From the IMG/VR virus record IMGVR_UViG_3300000517_000182, positions 1 through 59,022 of that record: 59,022 nt of DNA; one strand, given 5' to 3'. This DNA comes from a virus. Each line of letters begins with the position of its first letter. Positions within the stretch are counted from its first letter, which is position 1. Under the pieces are notes generated by a model, which was given only the letters and a program-made list of their open reading frames with translations, was not told where the DNA came from and did no database searches. Below, one piece after another: positions 33,785 to 41,548 of the stretch. A program made the position numbers and the translations under genes.

Positions 33785-35314
33785 ATGCGTTTTCACGAGT
33801 TTAGGATATTAGAAAGCAAACTTTTTGAATCTAACAGAGGTATTCTTGGCACTGTAATAGATACTCAATCTGGTAGAGGCGATAGTTTTACCAAAGAAGA
33901 CGGAACCGAAGTTAGAGCAACAAACGCCTGGAAATTCCCGCAAGAAGAAACAGATCTTCGCTATGAAAACAAACAACCTGATAGCGAAGACGAAGAACCA
34001 ATACCCGCAGAAGATCAATTTGCGGAAGAATTAAAAAATGCAACTGGTCTTGACATAAACAATGTGAATTGGACAGGAGGGCAAAAGCCTGCTACTGGAT
34101 TTGCTGCTCTTGTAGTCGAATTACAAAGCGACAAAGGCAAGGAATATGTAGGGAAATATTTCCGTGCAAAAAGATCCGACGGTCATATATTTTGGCAGGT
34201 AAGTCACTTTATCAAAGATCTTAATACTATAGGAATCAAACTTCAAAGCAAAAAGGCTGCTACTAGTAAAGGCACCAGCGGCGCAATCAACTTAGGGCCA
34301 AAAGAAGTCGGAGTTACAGATAGAGTTATAAATCTTGCAAATTTAGTTTCTGAAGTTCGAAAAGGTGTACAAGCCAACGATAAGATACCTCCACAAGAAA
34401 AAGTAGCGGTAGCAGAATTGATTGAAAATCTTGGAGGAGATCCTGTAACAATCAATCCAGAATACCGAGCCAATTATGAAGTGCAATTAGGAGAAGTTGC
34501 TGCACCATTGGCGATTACAAGGGGAATAAATGTATCAGGATCAATACAGGAAGCAGAAAATCAGCTACTGGATCTTATAGACCCCGGAACTAAATTTACC
34601 AGCATTCAACAGGTAGAATATCCTGATAACATAGCAGAAAAACTAGTTGATAGCTATCTTATTACACCTAATGGTAGTAGAATAGGCGTAAGTTCAAAAG
34701 ACAAAAAAGGTGGTGCAGCAGCTAGTATATCATCTATAATCGAAACCATTGAAAACAAAATAGACACCATAGAAGAACGTGTTCCTGATTTTAAATCGCG
34801 TTATTCACAATACCTTGATTGGTTAGATACTATAAAAAAATCAACAGGAAAAAGCGTTGCTTACAGCTTAGCCGCGAAAATGGGCATAATATCGGCTGAC
34901 ACTGCTAGAGAAGCCTTTGAAGCAATGAAAGAAACTCCTGGAGACGCGGAGAAACTGCGCGAGATAGACAACGGAAGATTTTATGATTTAACTATAGGAT
35001 TCGAAGGCTATGATCCTAAAACATCCCACCCTATGTATAAAATACACTATCACGCAGCCGCGAGTCTTGCTCGAATAGTTGCTAACAAATTCAACGAAGA
35101 TCAAGAAAATGTGAGAAGATTCTTTTCAACCGTATTAGAAAGTTCAAACATGATTCAGGTTCTTACTTCGTTAAAATCAAAAGGCGACCAAGGTCAATTT
35201 AGTGATTTTAAAGTTATCTATCCGCCTGTTTTTGAAGGAAGTATTAAGTTAGAAGCAGGAAGTTACTTCTTTGCTCAAAAACCGCCACAAGGTTTTACCT
35301 TTAAGATAAAGTAA
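33785..35314 (+). CDS. Large hypothetical protein with leader MRFHEFRILE
   Basis: 509 residues. The first ten end in ILE followed by S, matching the (I/L)-x-E leader of the 4-13 kb block 20 kb away. Residues about 295-312 (SYLITPNGSRIGVSSKDKKGG) resemble a nuclease-type strand pair ending in S-x-K, which could be a PD-(D/E)XK core, but that is weak. The C-terminal 100 residues form a beta-rich domain ending in FFAQKPPQGF. Late promoter; likely a virion-packaged enzyme. Conserved hypothetical proteins of this kind occur in marine T4-like phages. Confidence 0.7.
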   Translation: MRFHEFRILESKLFESNRGILGTVIDTQSGRGDSFTKEDGTEVRATNAWKFPQEETDLRYENKQPDSEDEEPIPAEDQFAEELKNATGLDINNVNWTGGQKPATGFAALVVELQSDKGKEYVGKYFRAKRSDGHIFWQVSHFIKDLNTIGIKLQSKKAATSKGTSGAINLGPKEVGVTDRVINLANLVSEVRKGVQANDKIPPQEKVAVAELIENLGGDPVTINPEYRANYEVQLGEVAAPLAITRGINVSGSIQEAENQLLDLIDPGTKFTSIQQVEYPDNIAEKLVDSYLITPNGSRIGVSSKDKKGGAAASISSIIETIENKIDTIEERVPDFKSRYSQYLDWLDTIKKSTGKSVAYSLAAKMGIISADTAREAFEAMKETPGDAEKLREIDNGRFYDLTIGFEGYDPKTSHPMYKIHYHAAASLARIVANKFNEDQENVRRFFSTVLESSNMIQVLTSLKSKGDQGQFSDFKVIYPPVFEGSIKLEAGSYFFAQKPPQGFTFKIK

Positions 35315-35317
35315 TCC

Positions 35318-35722
35318 CTAATAGTTAGTTTCAAACGCAACCTCAATGAACTCGCTTAAAAAGTTGAAGTGTCGTGCTAAACTGCCGAATAATTCAGGAT
35401 TCCAAAAATCGCTTACAATCTCGTACGAAGTTATTCCCATATCACTATAATATGAGCGATTTATACCACGCCGTTCGCCTATATAAGGAAAGACGCCTGA
35501 CACAAAAAGACAGGTATCGCCTAGCTCTTTTCTCTGCTTTGGCGTCGAAGCAGTTAAAAACATTTCAGCAAATGAAGTTTCTGGTAGGAAGTTTGGTCGA
35601 TCAGTTTGATAAGACAGAAGCATTACAAGGTAAGATTTAATATGATCAGGCAGTTCATATCCGGTCCTAGCCTCGGTGCTTTCTACAATCTCATAAAAGG
35701 CGCTGCGATATGCGTCTTCCAT
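35318..35722 (-). CDS. Hypothetical protein on minus strand
   Basis: 134 residues, not recognised; helical N-terminal half, then a conserved-looking FVSGVFPYIGERRGINRSYY block. I chose the ATG encoding MEDAYRSAF because a minus-strand late promoter ends exactly five bases before it; the ATG six bases earlier overlaps that promoter. Convergent with the preceding gene and divergent from the next one. Confidence 0.65.
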   Translation of the reverse strand: MEDAYRSAFYEIVESTEARTGYELPDHIKSYLVMLLSYQTDRPNFLPETSFAEMFLTASTPKQRKELGDTCLFVSGVFPYIGERRGINRSYYSDMGITSYEIVSDFWNPELFGSLARHFNFLSEFIEVAFETNY

Positions 35723-35727
35723 ATACA

Positions 35728-35735
35728 TATTTATC
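35728..35735 (-). promoter_or_regulatory. Late promoter placed 5 nt before an ATG (minus strand)
   Basis: Reads GATAAATA, TGTAT, ATG on the minus strand: same promoter-to-start distance as five plus-strand genes. Confidence 0.6.
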
Positions 35736-35747
35736 AGAGGTGATAGA

Positions 35748-36293
35748 ATGATTGAATACGAGATGTATGACTGGAACAGACTTGTTACAGACAGGGATCG
35801 AGAACAAATGATCGTAGACATAAGATCTCTAATCGAACAAGGTAGGTATTGGACGAACTGCCCAAGATACCAGACTACGGACAATGTGTTTGGACTAGAA
35901 GGCGAGCACTGGACAAACATAAAGATGAGTTTTATTTGGAGTGTGTTTGCATATCTCAAAAGAGACGTTCCTATAAAAAGTGTGAAAAGTTGGAGTTATA
36001 TGACTTCTCTTAAATACACAGCAGAAAATCGTGATACACTATGGCATACTCATGAAAGACAAGGATCGAAAGTAGTAAGCGGCGTATATTACCTACATGT
36101 ACCTCAAGATGTTGATACAGTCACAGCCGGCACAGAGTTTTCACCAAGAGGTCCAGAAAACACGCAAGATAGATTTTTTGCAGAGGCAAAGCAGGGATGT
36201 TGGGCAATCTGGCCAGGCAGTTCTTGGCATCGACCTGGCGTCTTGCAAAGTGAAGAAGATCGTTTTATAATAGCAGCAGATTTGGAGTTTTAG
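35748..36293 (+). CDS. 2OG-Fe(II) oxygenase-like / cupin-fold protein
   Basis: 181 residues. The C-terminal half has LWHTHERQGSKVVSGVYYLHVP (probable H-x-H iron ligands) and CWAIWPGSSWHRPGVLQ (distal His), followed by a final strand with an Arg that could hold 2-oxoglutarate. Overall plan resembles the oxygenase at 28 kb but similarity is low. Substrate unknown. Followed within two bases by the AbrB-like gene. Confidence 0.7.
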   Translation: MIEYEMYDWNRLVTDRDREQMIVDIRSLIEQGRYWTNCPRYQTTDNVFGLEGEHWTNIKMSFIWSVFAYLKRDVPIKSVKSWSYMTSLKYTAENRDTLWHTHERQGSKVVSGVYYLHVPQDVDTVTAGTEFSPRGPENTQDRFFAEAKQGCWAIWPGSSWHRPGVLQSEEDRFIIAADLEF

Positions 36294-36294
36294 A

Positions 36295-36498
36295 ATGACT
36301 AAATGGACCTATAAAGCAGAAGAGATATTTTCAGAAATACCAGACGATCCAAAAAATGTAAATATGTGTATACCTGACGAAATCGCAGAGCAAGCAGGTC
36401 TACAGCCCGGAGACAATATTAAAATATCCTGGGGAGACCAAGGTACAATTATTATAGAAAAACAGGGAGACCAAGAAGACTCACATGGCGAAGGATAA
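36295..36498 (+). CDS. AbrB/MazE-like small protein
   Basis: 67 residues. [34 protein letters not shown] matches the SpoVT/AbrB swapped-hairpin fold (IP-x-x-x-x-x-x-G-L-x-x-G-D). Small proteins of this type in T4-like phages could bind DNA or act as an antitoxin; no toxin partner is evident. It overlaps the IF-1 gene by 14 nt. Confidence 0.7.
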   Translation: MTKWTYKAEEIFSEIPDDPKNVNMCIPDEIAEQAGLQPGDNIKISWGDQGTIIIEKQGDQEDSHGEG

Positions 36499-36706
36499 AG
36501 ATTTATTAGAAATGGAGGGCACTATTGTAGATGTGCTTCCTAACCAAATGTTCAAAGTTGAACTTGAAGAGTTTGACAGAACAATCACAGCATACACCGG
36601 CGGCAAGATGCGCCAATTTAAAATACGTCTTGTTCAAGGAGACAGAGTTAAGGTAGAAATGTCTCCATATGACCTCGAACGTGGCAGAATAACTTTCCGA
36701 CTTTAA
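36485..36706 (+). CDS. infA: Translation initiation factor IF-1
   Basis: 73 residues, the normal length for bacterial IF-1, with the OB-fold sequence in full: [40 protein letters not shown] and [14 protein letters not shown]. These match the family block by block. IF-1 binds the ribosomal A site during initiation together with IF-2 and IF-3. A phage copy, with bS21 and tmRNA elsewhere in the window, suggests steering of host initiation. Overlapping start within the AbrB-like gene implies coupled translation. Confidence 0.93.
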   Translation: MAKDKDLLEMEGTIVDVLPNQMFKVELEEFDRTITAYTGGKMRQFKIRLVQGDRVKVEMSPYDLERGRITFRL

Positions 36707-36716
36707 CCAAAACCGT

Positions 36717-36745
36717 TTGACTATTGCAGCAACCTTGTATATACT
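36717..36745 (+). promoter_or_regulatory. Early promoter TTGACT-17-TATACT
   Basis: Good boxes with 17-nt spacer, six nt before the ATG of the SprT-like gene; a very short or absent 5' leader would follow. Confidence 0.7.
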
Positions 36746-36751
36746 GCTATT

Positions 36752-37198
36752 ATGTTTATTACATATCATAGAGGCAGTAGATACAAGCGTGAGATAGCCG
36801 GCGAACTATCTCAGTTTGTTGCTAACAAACTTATGCCACGCATGTCACCTAAACTTAGTATAGAACTTTGTTTTGTTACAAATCTTTTCAAGCGCGAAGG
36901 CGTGTTCGGAGACTGCGGTTATTACGAAGGAGACGACGTTCCGAGAGACTTTGTTATTCGCTTAGATGCAGGCATCGATGAAGTTGACTTGTTAAAAACT
37001 GTTGCGCATGAAATGGTGCATGTAAAACAGATTGCAAGAAACGAACTAAAAGAACTTGTCCGATCACCCTACTTCCGTTTTCACAAAGAGTATTATCACA
37101 AAGGCATAGACTATTTTGACAAGCCGTGGGAGATCGAAGCGCACGGTCGAGAAGAAGGTTTGGTAATTCGTTGGTTAGAACAGAGGGCTGAAAAATGA
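36752..37198 (+). CDS. SprT-like zinc metalloprotease
   Basis: 148 residues with H-E-x-x-H in VAHEMVHVKQ and a downstream third ligand candidate in PWEIEAHGRE. The order fits SprT-like peptidases, some of which degrade DNA-crosslinked proteins. Similar genes occur in large marine phages. It overlaps the helicase gene by 4 nt, suggesting a shared role in DNA transactions. Confidence 0.78.
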   Translation: MFITYHRGSRYKREIAGELSQFVANKLMPRMSPKLSIELCFVTNLFKREGVFGDCGYYEGDDVPRDFVIRLDAGIDEVDLLKTVAHEMVHVKQIARNELKELVRSPYFRFHKEYYHKGIDYFDKPWEIEAHGREEGLVIRWLEQRAEK

Positions 37199-38019
37199 TT
37201 AACCTATATGCATTTACCTATCCTAGCGCAGTAAAAAAGTTTGACGACTTTGTTCTTGTCAAGCTAGGAGACTCTACTCGCGATGTAGACGTTCGAATCG
37301 ACGAACAAGGTGGCTCTGCAGAATACGAAGAAAAGATTTCGGTAGGAGCATGGAACAACCTTCAAGTAATTAAACGTGATTTTGATGTGCATAAAGTTTT
37401 AACAGAACTAGGTTTACATCACATAGAAGGTAAGGGCACCGAGTGGTTTAAAATCCCTGCCGGGTCAATTCAAGAAGCCTATGATTATCTAGATGATCTT
37501 GTTCAAAAGTTTGAAGGTAAAAGAATTCGCGACCGTGTTGTATTGCGTGATTTACAGAAAAAGGCACTAGAAGAAGCTCTTGACATTATAGAGTCAGGAG
37601 AAGCGTCTGCAACTGTAATTGCTAATCTCTGTCCACGCTTTGGTAAAACAATTTGGGCTCTAATGCTGTTTAATGAAGTTTCGGAAAAATATGGAAACAG
37701 AGTGATGCTGTTGCCTGCATACTGGCTCAGTGTGCATTCTAGTTTCTTGGACGAGCTTGACAAATTTGACGATTTCCTAGACATTGCTTTGACCGATCCT
37801 AACAAAGAGAGTGCAGAAACGCAAGCAGCAAACGCACTTGCAAACGGTCAGAGAATTGTTATCCCCGTTTCTCTGCACGGTGACTTAGAAGAGTGGCAAG
37901 AAAAAAATGCGTGGATTGCTCAAATCGATAACGACGATATCTTTATGTTCGCTGACGAAGGAGACTTCGGCACTCATGCAGAAAATCAAGTAAGAAAACT
38001 TGACTACCTCATTGGTTGA
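37195..38019 (+). CDS. Superfamily 2 helicase, N-terminal half
   Basis: 274 residues. After about 100 residues of an accessory domain comes an SF2 motor start: Q-like LRDLQKKALEEAL, Walker A in LCPRFGKTIW and a DEGD motif II in MFADEGDFGTH. The frame stops in ...KLDYLIG, exactly before motif III, which opens the next gene. The stop lies 35 nt ahead of the continuation. So this is either half of a split helicase or the 5' part of one gene joined by ribosome hopping; see the separate entry. Upstream SprT and downstream methyltransferases suggest DNA processing or an R-M-like system. Confidence 0.82.
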   Translation: MINLYAFTYPSAVKKFDDFVLVKLGDSTRDVDVRIDEQGGSAEYEEKISVGAWNNLQVIKRDFDVHKVLTELGLHHIEGKGTEWFKIPAGSIQEAYDYLDDLVQKFEGKRIRDRVVLRDLQKKALEEALDIIESGEASATVIANLCPRFGKTIWALMLFNEVSEKYGNRVMLLPAYWLSVHSSFLDELDKFDDFLDIALTDPNKESAETQAANALANGQRIVIPVSLHGDLEEWQEKNAWIAQIDNDDIFMFADEGDFGTHAENQVRKLDYLIG

Positions 38020-38054
38020 TAGTAAACTATAATAGTTAGGCAAGGTCATTAGGC
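38014..38054 (+). other. Candidate translational bypass (ribosome hop) site
   Basis: Take-off candidate GGT (38014-38016) is directly followed by TGA; landing candidate GGC (38052-38054) is directly followed by the ATG of the second half, and both Gly codons can be read by one tRNA. The joined product runs KLDYLIG then MLVKVFASGTN with no missing or extra residues judged by helicase motif spacing. The gap contains the inverted repeat AACTA-TAA-TAGTT. This mirrors T4 gene 60 (Gly codon plus stop, Gly landing site). A separately initiated second protein (AAGG 9 nt before ATG) is the alternative. Confidence 0.5.
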
Positions 38055-39395
38055 ATGTTAGTTAAGGTTTTCGCATCAGGCACAAATGTTCAGCGGCTGG
38101 CAAAAGGATCAGGTCGCGCAGACGGTGTAATCTACACTGCATACAGTCAGCTAGAAAATTCTCAAGACGAAATTGTTAAGCGTCGCTTCTACATGCTAGA
38201 AGTAGACAGCCTCAAAAAAGACGTAGAAGAATTGGACGAAACTGTTCAGCCTTCTTGGGCAAAGATTTGGGGTAAGCCTAATGCTAACAAGAGTTTTATT
38301 TCCAAACTTTTTCTGTCTCTCGTAGGCGAAGAACCTTTACGGCAGGAAATCAATCTTTCCAATCTCGCCGGCGAATCTATCGACTGCTTTATGATGCTTG
38401 TGAGTGCAAACAAGCGTGAGATGAAGCAGATCAAAGATATCGCAGACCGCGCTGTTCCTAATTATCATATAAAAATTCTAAACGGTGATTACACCAACAA
38501 CAAACAGGCGGAATTTGAAACCAAAAAAGAAATTAATGAAGCAAGAATTGCAGGCAAAGACGGTGTAATTGTCATTGCTAACCAAATGGGGTCGCGTTCT
38601 TACAGCGTGCCTGAGATACAGGCAACTGTGATTGCATATGATCGTGGTTCTGTTGATGCTACTATGCAGAAAGTAAGCCGATGCCTTACACCAGGAACGA
38701 CCTATGCAGGAGATCAGAAAGAATACGGTCATATTTTAGATTTAAGCTTTGACCCTAACAGATCGGAAAATATCGAACGCCTTCTAGTAGATGAAATCGT
38801 GCAGGTTGGAAAAAGCGAAGACCAAGATTTTCCTGCCGCAACTACCTATGTGCTTTCCACTATTGATTGCTTTAGAGTTAAGTATGGCACCGCGGTAGAA
38901 GTAGACGAACAGTCTATGTTCGAATTGCTAGGCGACAACGAAAGCCTTCTTAGAATTGCAGATGTTACTGTAGATGTTAATGCTGCGTTAGACATAATCG
39001 ACAATCTTGCAAATGTCACAGCGTCGGGCAAAAAGGACAAAAAAACACGAGAGGCAATCGACAAAGCAAAGAATACCATACGCGAAGGAGGCAAAGGCAG
39101 TAAAAACCAAACAGACTCTGAGAAAAAACAGCTAGAAAAAATTATTAACGATGCAATTAGATCACTGAATATGAGTGCAACTAGCGTGTTTAATCTAGCA
39201 GGCGAAGGCTCTACCTATCGTGAGTGTATTGAAATAATCGCAGACGACAAAGAAGATGCAGAAGAGTTTGAAGATCTGTTTGGAGTAACTCCGGAACTTG
39301 TAACTACTATCTTAGATAGAGAGCTCCTTAACGAAGCAATCCTCGACGTGATTGTGCAAAACTCTCGAAATACCATTGACAGTCCTTTTGATTGA
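38055..39395 (+). CDS. Superfamily 2 helicase, C-terminal half
   Basis: 446 residues starting with FASGTNVQRLAKGSG, the motif III region of the helicase begun upstream. VIVIANQMGSRSYSVPEIQATVIAYD and DATMQKVSRCLTPG represent motifs V and VI with the arginine finger. Beyond residue 260 lies a helical C-terminal domain (VTASGKKDKKTREAIDKA) of unknown role. It could be translated on its own or joined to the N-terminal half by bypass. Its end overlaps the early promoter of the methyltransferase gene. Confidence 0.8.
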   Translation: MLVKVFASGTNVQRLAKGSGRADGVIYTAYSQLENSQDEIVKRRFYMLEVDSLKKDVEELDETVQPSWAKIWGKPNANKSFISKLFLSLVGEEPLRQEINLSNLAGESIDCFMMLVSANKREMKQIKDIADRAVPNYHIKILNGDYTNNKQAEFETKKEINEARIAGKDGVIVIANQMGSRSYSVPEIQATVIAYDRGSVDATMQKVSRCLTPGTTYAGDQKEYGHILDLSFDPNRSENIERLLVDEIVQVGKSEDQDFPAATTYVLSTIDCFRVKYGTAVEVDEQSMFELLGDNESLLRIADVTVDVNAALDIIDNLANVTASGKKDKKTREAIDKAKNTIREGGKGSKNQTDSEKKQLEKIINDAIRSLNMSATSVFNLAGEGSTYRECIEIIADDKEDAEEFEDLFGVTPELVTTILDRELLNEAILDVIVQNSRNTIDSPFD

Positions 39396-39404
39396 TCTTA
39401 TACT
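39376..39404 (+). promoter_or_regulatory. Early promoter TTGACA-17-TATACT
   Basis: Near-perfect boxes and spacer located at the very end of the helicase gene, 23 nt before the methyltransferase ATG. Confidence 0.8.
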
Positions 39405-39427
39405 AAAGAAAGAATTAGAGGGCTGAG

Positions 39428-40636
39428 ATGCGATTTGTAACAGATTTAAGTAAAGGTATTCTAGGAAAACCAGATCCTGTAGAACTATGGGAGGAGATTA
39501 TCAGTGGTATTCCTGATGAGGTTTTTCTTAGAGAAAACGTAAAGATCCTAAGTCCGGCATGCGGCCATGCTACAGAAGCTGATGTTGTAGTAAACCGCAT
39601 GAAGCAGCTTGGCGTTTCGGCGCAAAAAATCAAAGACAGTATCTACCTAGTAGATAAGTATAAGGTCTTTACCAACGATGCTCGTCGAAGAGGATATAAA
39701 AATATCTTTAAAATCGATTTTCTAGAATGGGATCCGGATATGAAATTTGATGTGATAGTAGGCAATCCACCTTACCAAAAAGAAAATAATCAAAATGGCA
39801 AGCTATACCCGAGTTTTTATCTTAAGTCTTATGACTTATTAAAAGATAATGGAACAATTGCATTTGTCACTCCTAGTGCGTGGCTGAAAAGATCTGCACT
39901 GATATTTGGAAAAATGAGAAGAAATATTCTTAATAACGATATCAGTTATATCAGTATGGATGCCAATCGATTTTTTGATGTAGGAGAAAATATTTGTTAT
40001 TTTGTTTTAAAAAAATCATTTAATGAAATCAATACTTCAGTCGTCCAAGATGATATCACCTATAAAGTAAATCTTAATGATACAATAGAATTAGTTCTTA
40101 CTAAAGAAGACAAGTTATGGAAATCCATTAACAGTAAAATTATTAACTCTCCTTTACCTAAAATTGACTGGAGAGAAGACGTGCATGATCATCAAAAGAA
40201 ATTGATAGACGAAGGCATTATTAGCAAAGAAAAAACAAAAGATCATGTCTATCCTATTTACTATACTGCATCTCAAAAACAGTATGCAAATCACCTATTC
40301 GGCGATAAAGATAAATTACGTGTTATGGTTAACCTTAGCGGCCATTGGTATTCTAAAAAAACCCCATGGAAGTATATTCGAGTTACAAGAGCAATGAGTG
40401 GTCAAGGCACTTTACACATTAATTGCGATAATAAATTTGAAGCAAAGTCAATTAAATCATTTTTGAGCTCTAAACTTTATAATTTTTGGGTAAACAAAAC
40501 AAAGACAAGCGGATTTAATACAGGTCTTGGTAATCTTCCCATGTTAGAGACTGATAAAATATGGTCAGATAACGAAATTTATAACAAATTTAATCTAACG
40601 CAAGACGAGATAGATTACATTGAAGAACATAGTTGA
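39428..40636 (+). CDS. N6-adenine DNA methyltransferase (type II/III-like)
   Basis: 402 residues. SAM-binding motif I appears as ILSPACGHATEAD and the catalytic motif as VIVGNPPYQK (NPPY), the gamma/beta type N6-adenine enzyme. The central and C-terminal part, likely the target-recognition domain, is clearly more AT-rich and Lys/Asn/Ile-rich than the flanking genes, hinting at recent exchange of that domain. With the helicase upstream it resembles the Mod/Res pairing of type III restriction systems, but no nuclease domain is seen. Protection of phage DNA is the simplest role. Confidence 0.85.
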   Translation: MRFVTDLSKGILGKPDPVELWEEIISGIPDEVFLRENVKILSPACGHATEADVVVNRMKQLGVSAQKIKDSIYLVDKYKVFTNDARRRGYKNIFKIDFLEWDPDMKFDVIVGNPPYQKENNQNGKLYPSFYLKSYDLLKDNGTIAFVTPSAWLKRSALIFGKMRRNILNNDISYISMDANRFFDVGENICYFVLKKSFNEINTSVVQDDITYKVNLNDTIELVLTKEDKLWKSINSKIINSPLPKIDWREDVHDHQKKLIDEGIISKEKTKDHVYPIYYTASQKQYANHLFGDKDKLRVMVNLSGHWYSKKTPWKYIRVTRAMSGQGTLHINCDNKFEAKSIKSFLSSKLYNFWVNKTKTSGFNTGLGNLPMLETDKIWSDNEIYNKFNLTQDEIDYIEEHS

Positions 40637-41093
40637 TCATATTCGAAATCTCTCTTATATGAGCGGTGTGGAAAGAGAGAAGGTTAGAGTAAAGGCAACA
40701 GGCGAAGTCTTTACTCCGACTCCTCTCGTGCAAGAAATACTAGATCGATTACCCCAAGACCAATTTACAGATCCAACAAAAACTTTTTTAGATCCTTCAT
40801 GCGGAGATGGCCAATTCCTAGGAGAAGTGCTTATTCGAAAAATGGAAAACGGTAGCACGTTTGAACAGGCACTCGGTACGGTTTACGGTGTTGATCTAAT
40901 GGAAGACAATGTAGAACTGTGTCGAGAACGTCTCCTGTGCGGGCGAGAAGATCTTAGACACATTGTAGAAAATAATATTGTATGTGCAGACGGCTTGCGA
41001 TATCACTATCGATTTGACGGCAGTTATCCTTATGATGACGAAATACAGGAAATAGAATTTGAAGAAAGATGGAACGATTTATTTGAGGAATAA
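40620..41093 (+). CDS. Truncated SAM-dependent methyltransferase-like protein
   Basis: 157 residues, TTG start within the preceding gene (an ATG 39 nt later is possible). GEVFTPTPLVQEILDRLP followed by FLDPSCGDGQFLGEVLIRKM is the N-terminal part of N6-adenine methyltransferases, with motif I intact, but there is no NPPY and the protein stops after YGVDLMEDNVELCRERL and a short tail. Either a remnant or a partner subunit for the full methyltransferase next door. Conserved short versions exist in T4-like marine phages as far as I recall. Confidence 0.72.
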   Translation: MKNIVDHIRNLSYMSGVEREKVRVKATGEVFTPTPLVQEILDRLPQDQFTDPTKTFLDPSCGDGQFLGEVLIRKMENGSTFEQALGTVYGVDLMEDNVELCRERLLCGREDLRHIVENNIVCADGLRYHYRFDGSYPYDDEIQEIEFEERWNDLFEE

Positions 41094-41095
41094 AA

Positions 41096-41548
41096 ATGAA
41101 TAAAAATCTAAAAGTAAAACTCCTAGACACCGCAATGTATGAGTATCCTTTGAGATACGCGACAGAAGGATCTGCCGGACTAGATCTAAGAGCAAGTCTA
41201 GCCCAACCATTTAAACTTTTTCCAAAACAACGCAAGTTGATTAAGACAGGCATCGCTGTTCACATAAATGATCCTGGCATTGTAGGATTTATTACCAGCC
41301 GTTCAGGACTAAATCTAAAACACGGCGTAAGAGTATCTCAAGGCGTAGGCACGATTGATTCCGACTACCAGGACGAGTTAGGCGTTATTCTCTACAACGA
41401 CGGAGATGAAATCTACACCGTAGAACCCTATGAAAGAATCGCTCAGATTGTGTTTATGCCAGTCTATCAGATGAGTATTGACCTTGTAGAAGAATTTGAT
41501 TCCGATAATAATCGCGGCGGCGGTTTCGGCAGCACAGGAAAAACCTAA
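41096..41548 (+). CDS. dut: dUTPase
   Basis: 150-residue trimeric dUTPase with all five motifs: SAGLDLRA, TSRSGL, GVGTIDSDYQDELGVIL, YERIAQIVF and RGGGFGSTG. It hydrolyses dUTP to dUMP, limiting uracil in phage DNA and feeding dTMP synthesis. The stop overlaps the start of the transporter gene by one base. Confidence 0.96.
   Translation: MNKNLKVKLLDTAMYEYPLRYATEGSAGLDLRASLAQPFKLFPKQRKLIKTGIAVHINDPGIVGFITSRSGLNLKHGVRVSQGVGTIDSDYQDELGVILYNDGDEIYTVEPYERIAQIVFMPVYQMSIDLVEEFDSDNNRGGGFGSTGKT

Noticed and set aside
38000-38033. Early promoter for the second helicase half (TTGACT...TATAAT)
   Set aside because: Spacer is 22 nt, too long for a good sigma70 promoter; the -10-like TATAAT is better explained as part of the gap's inverted repeat.
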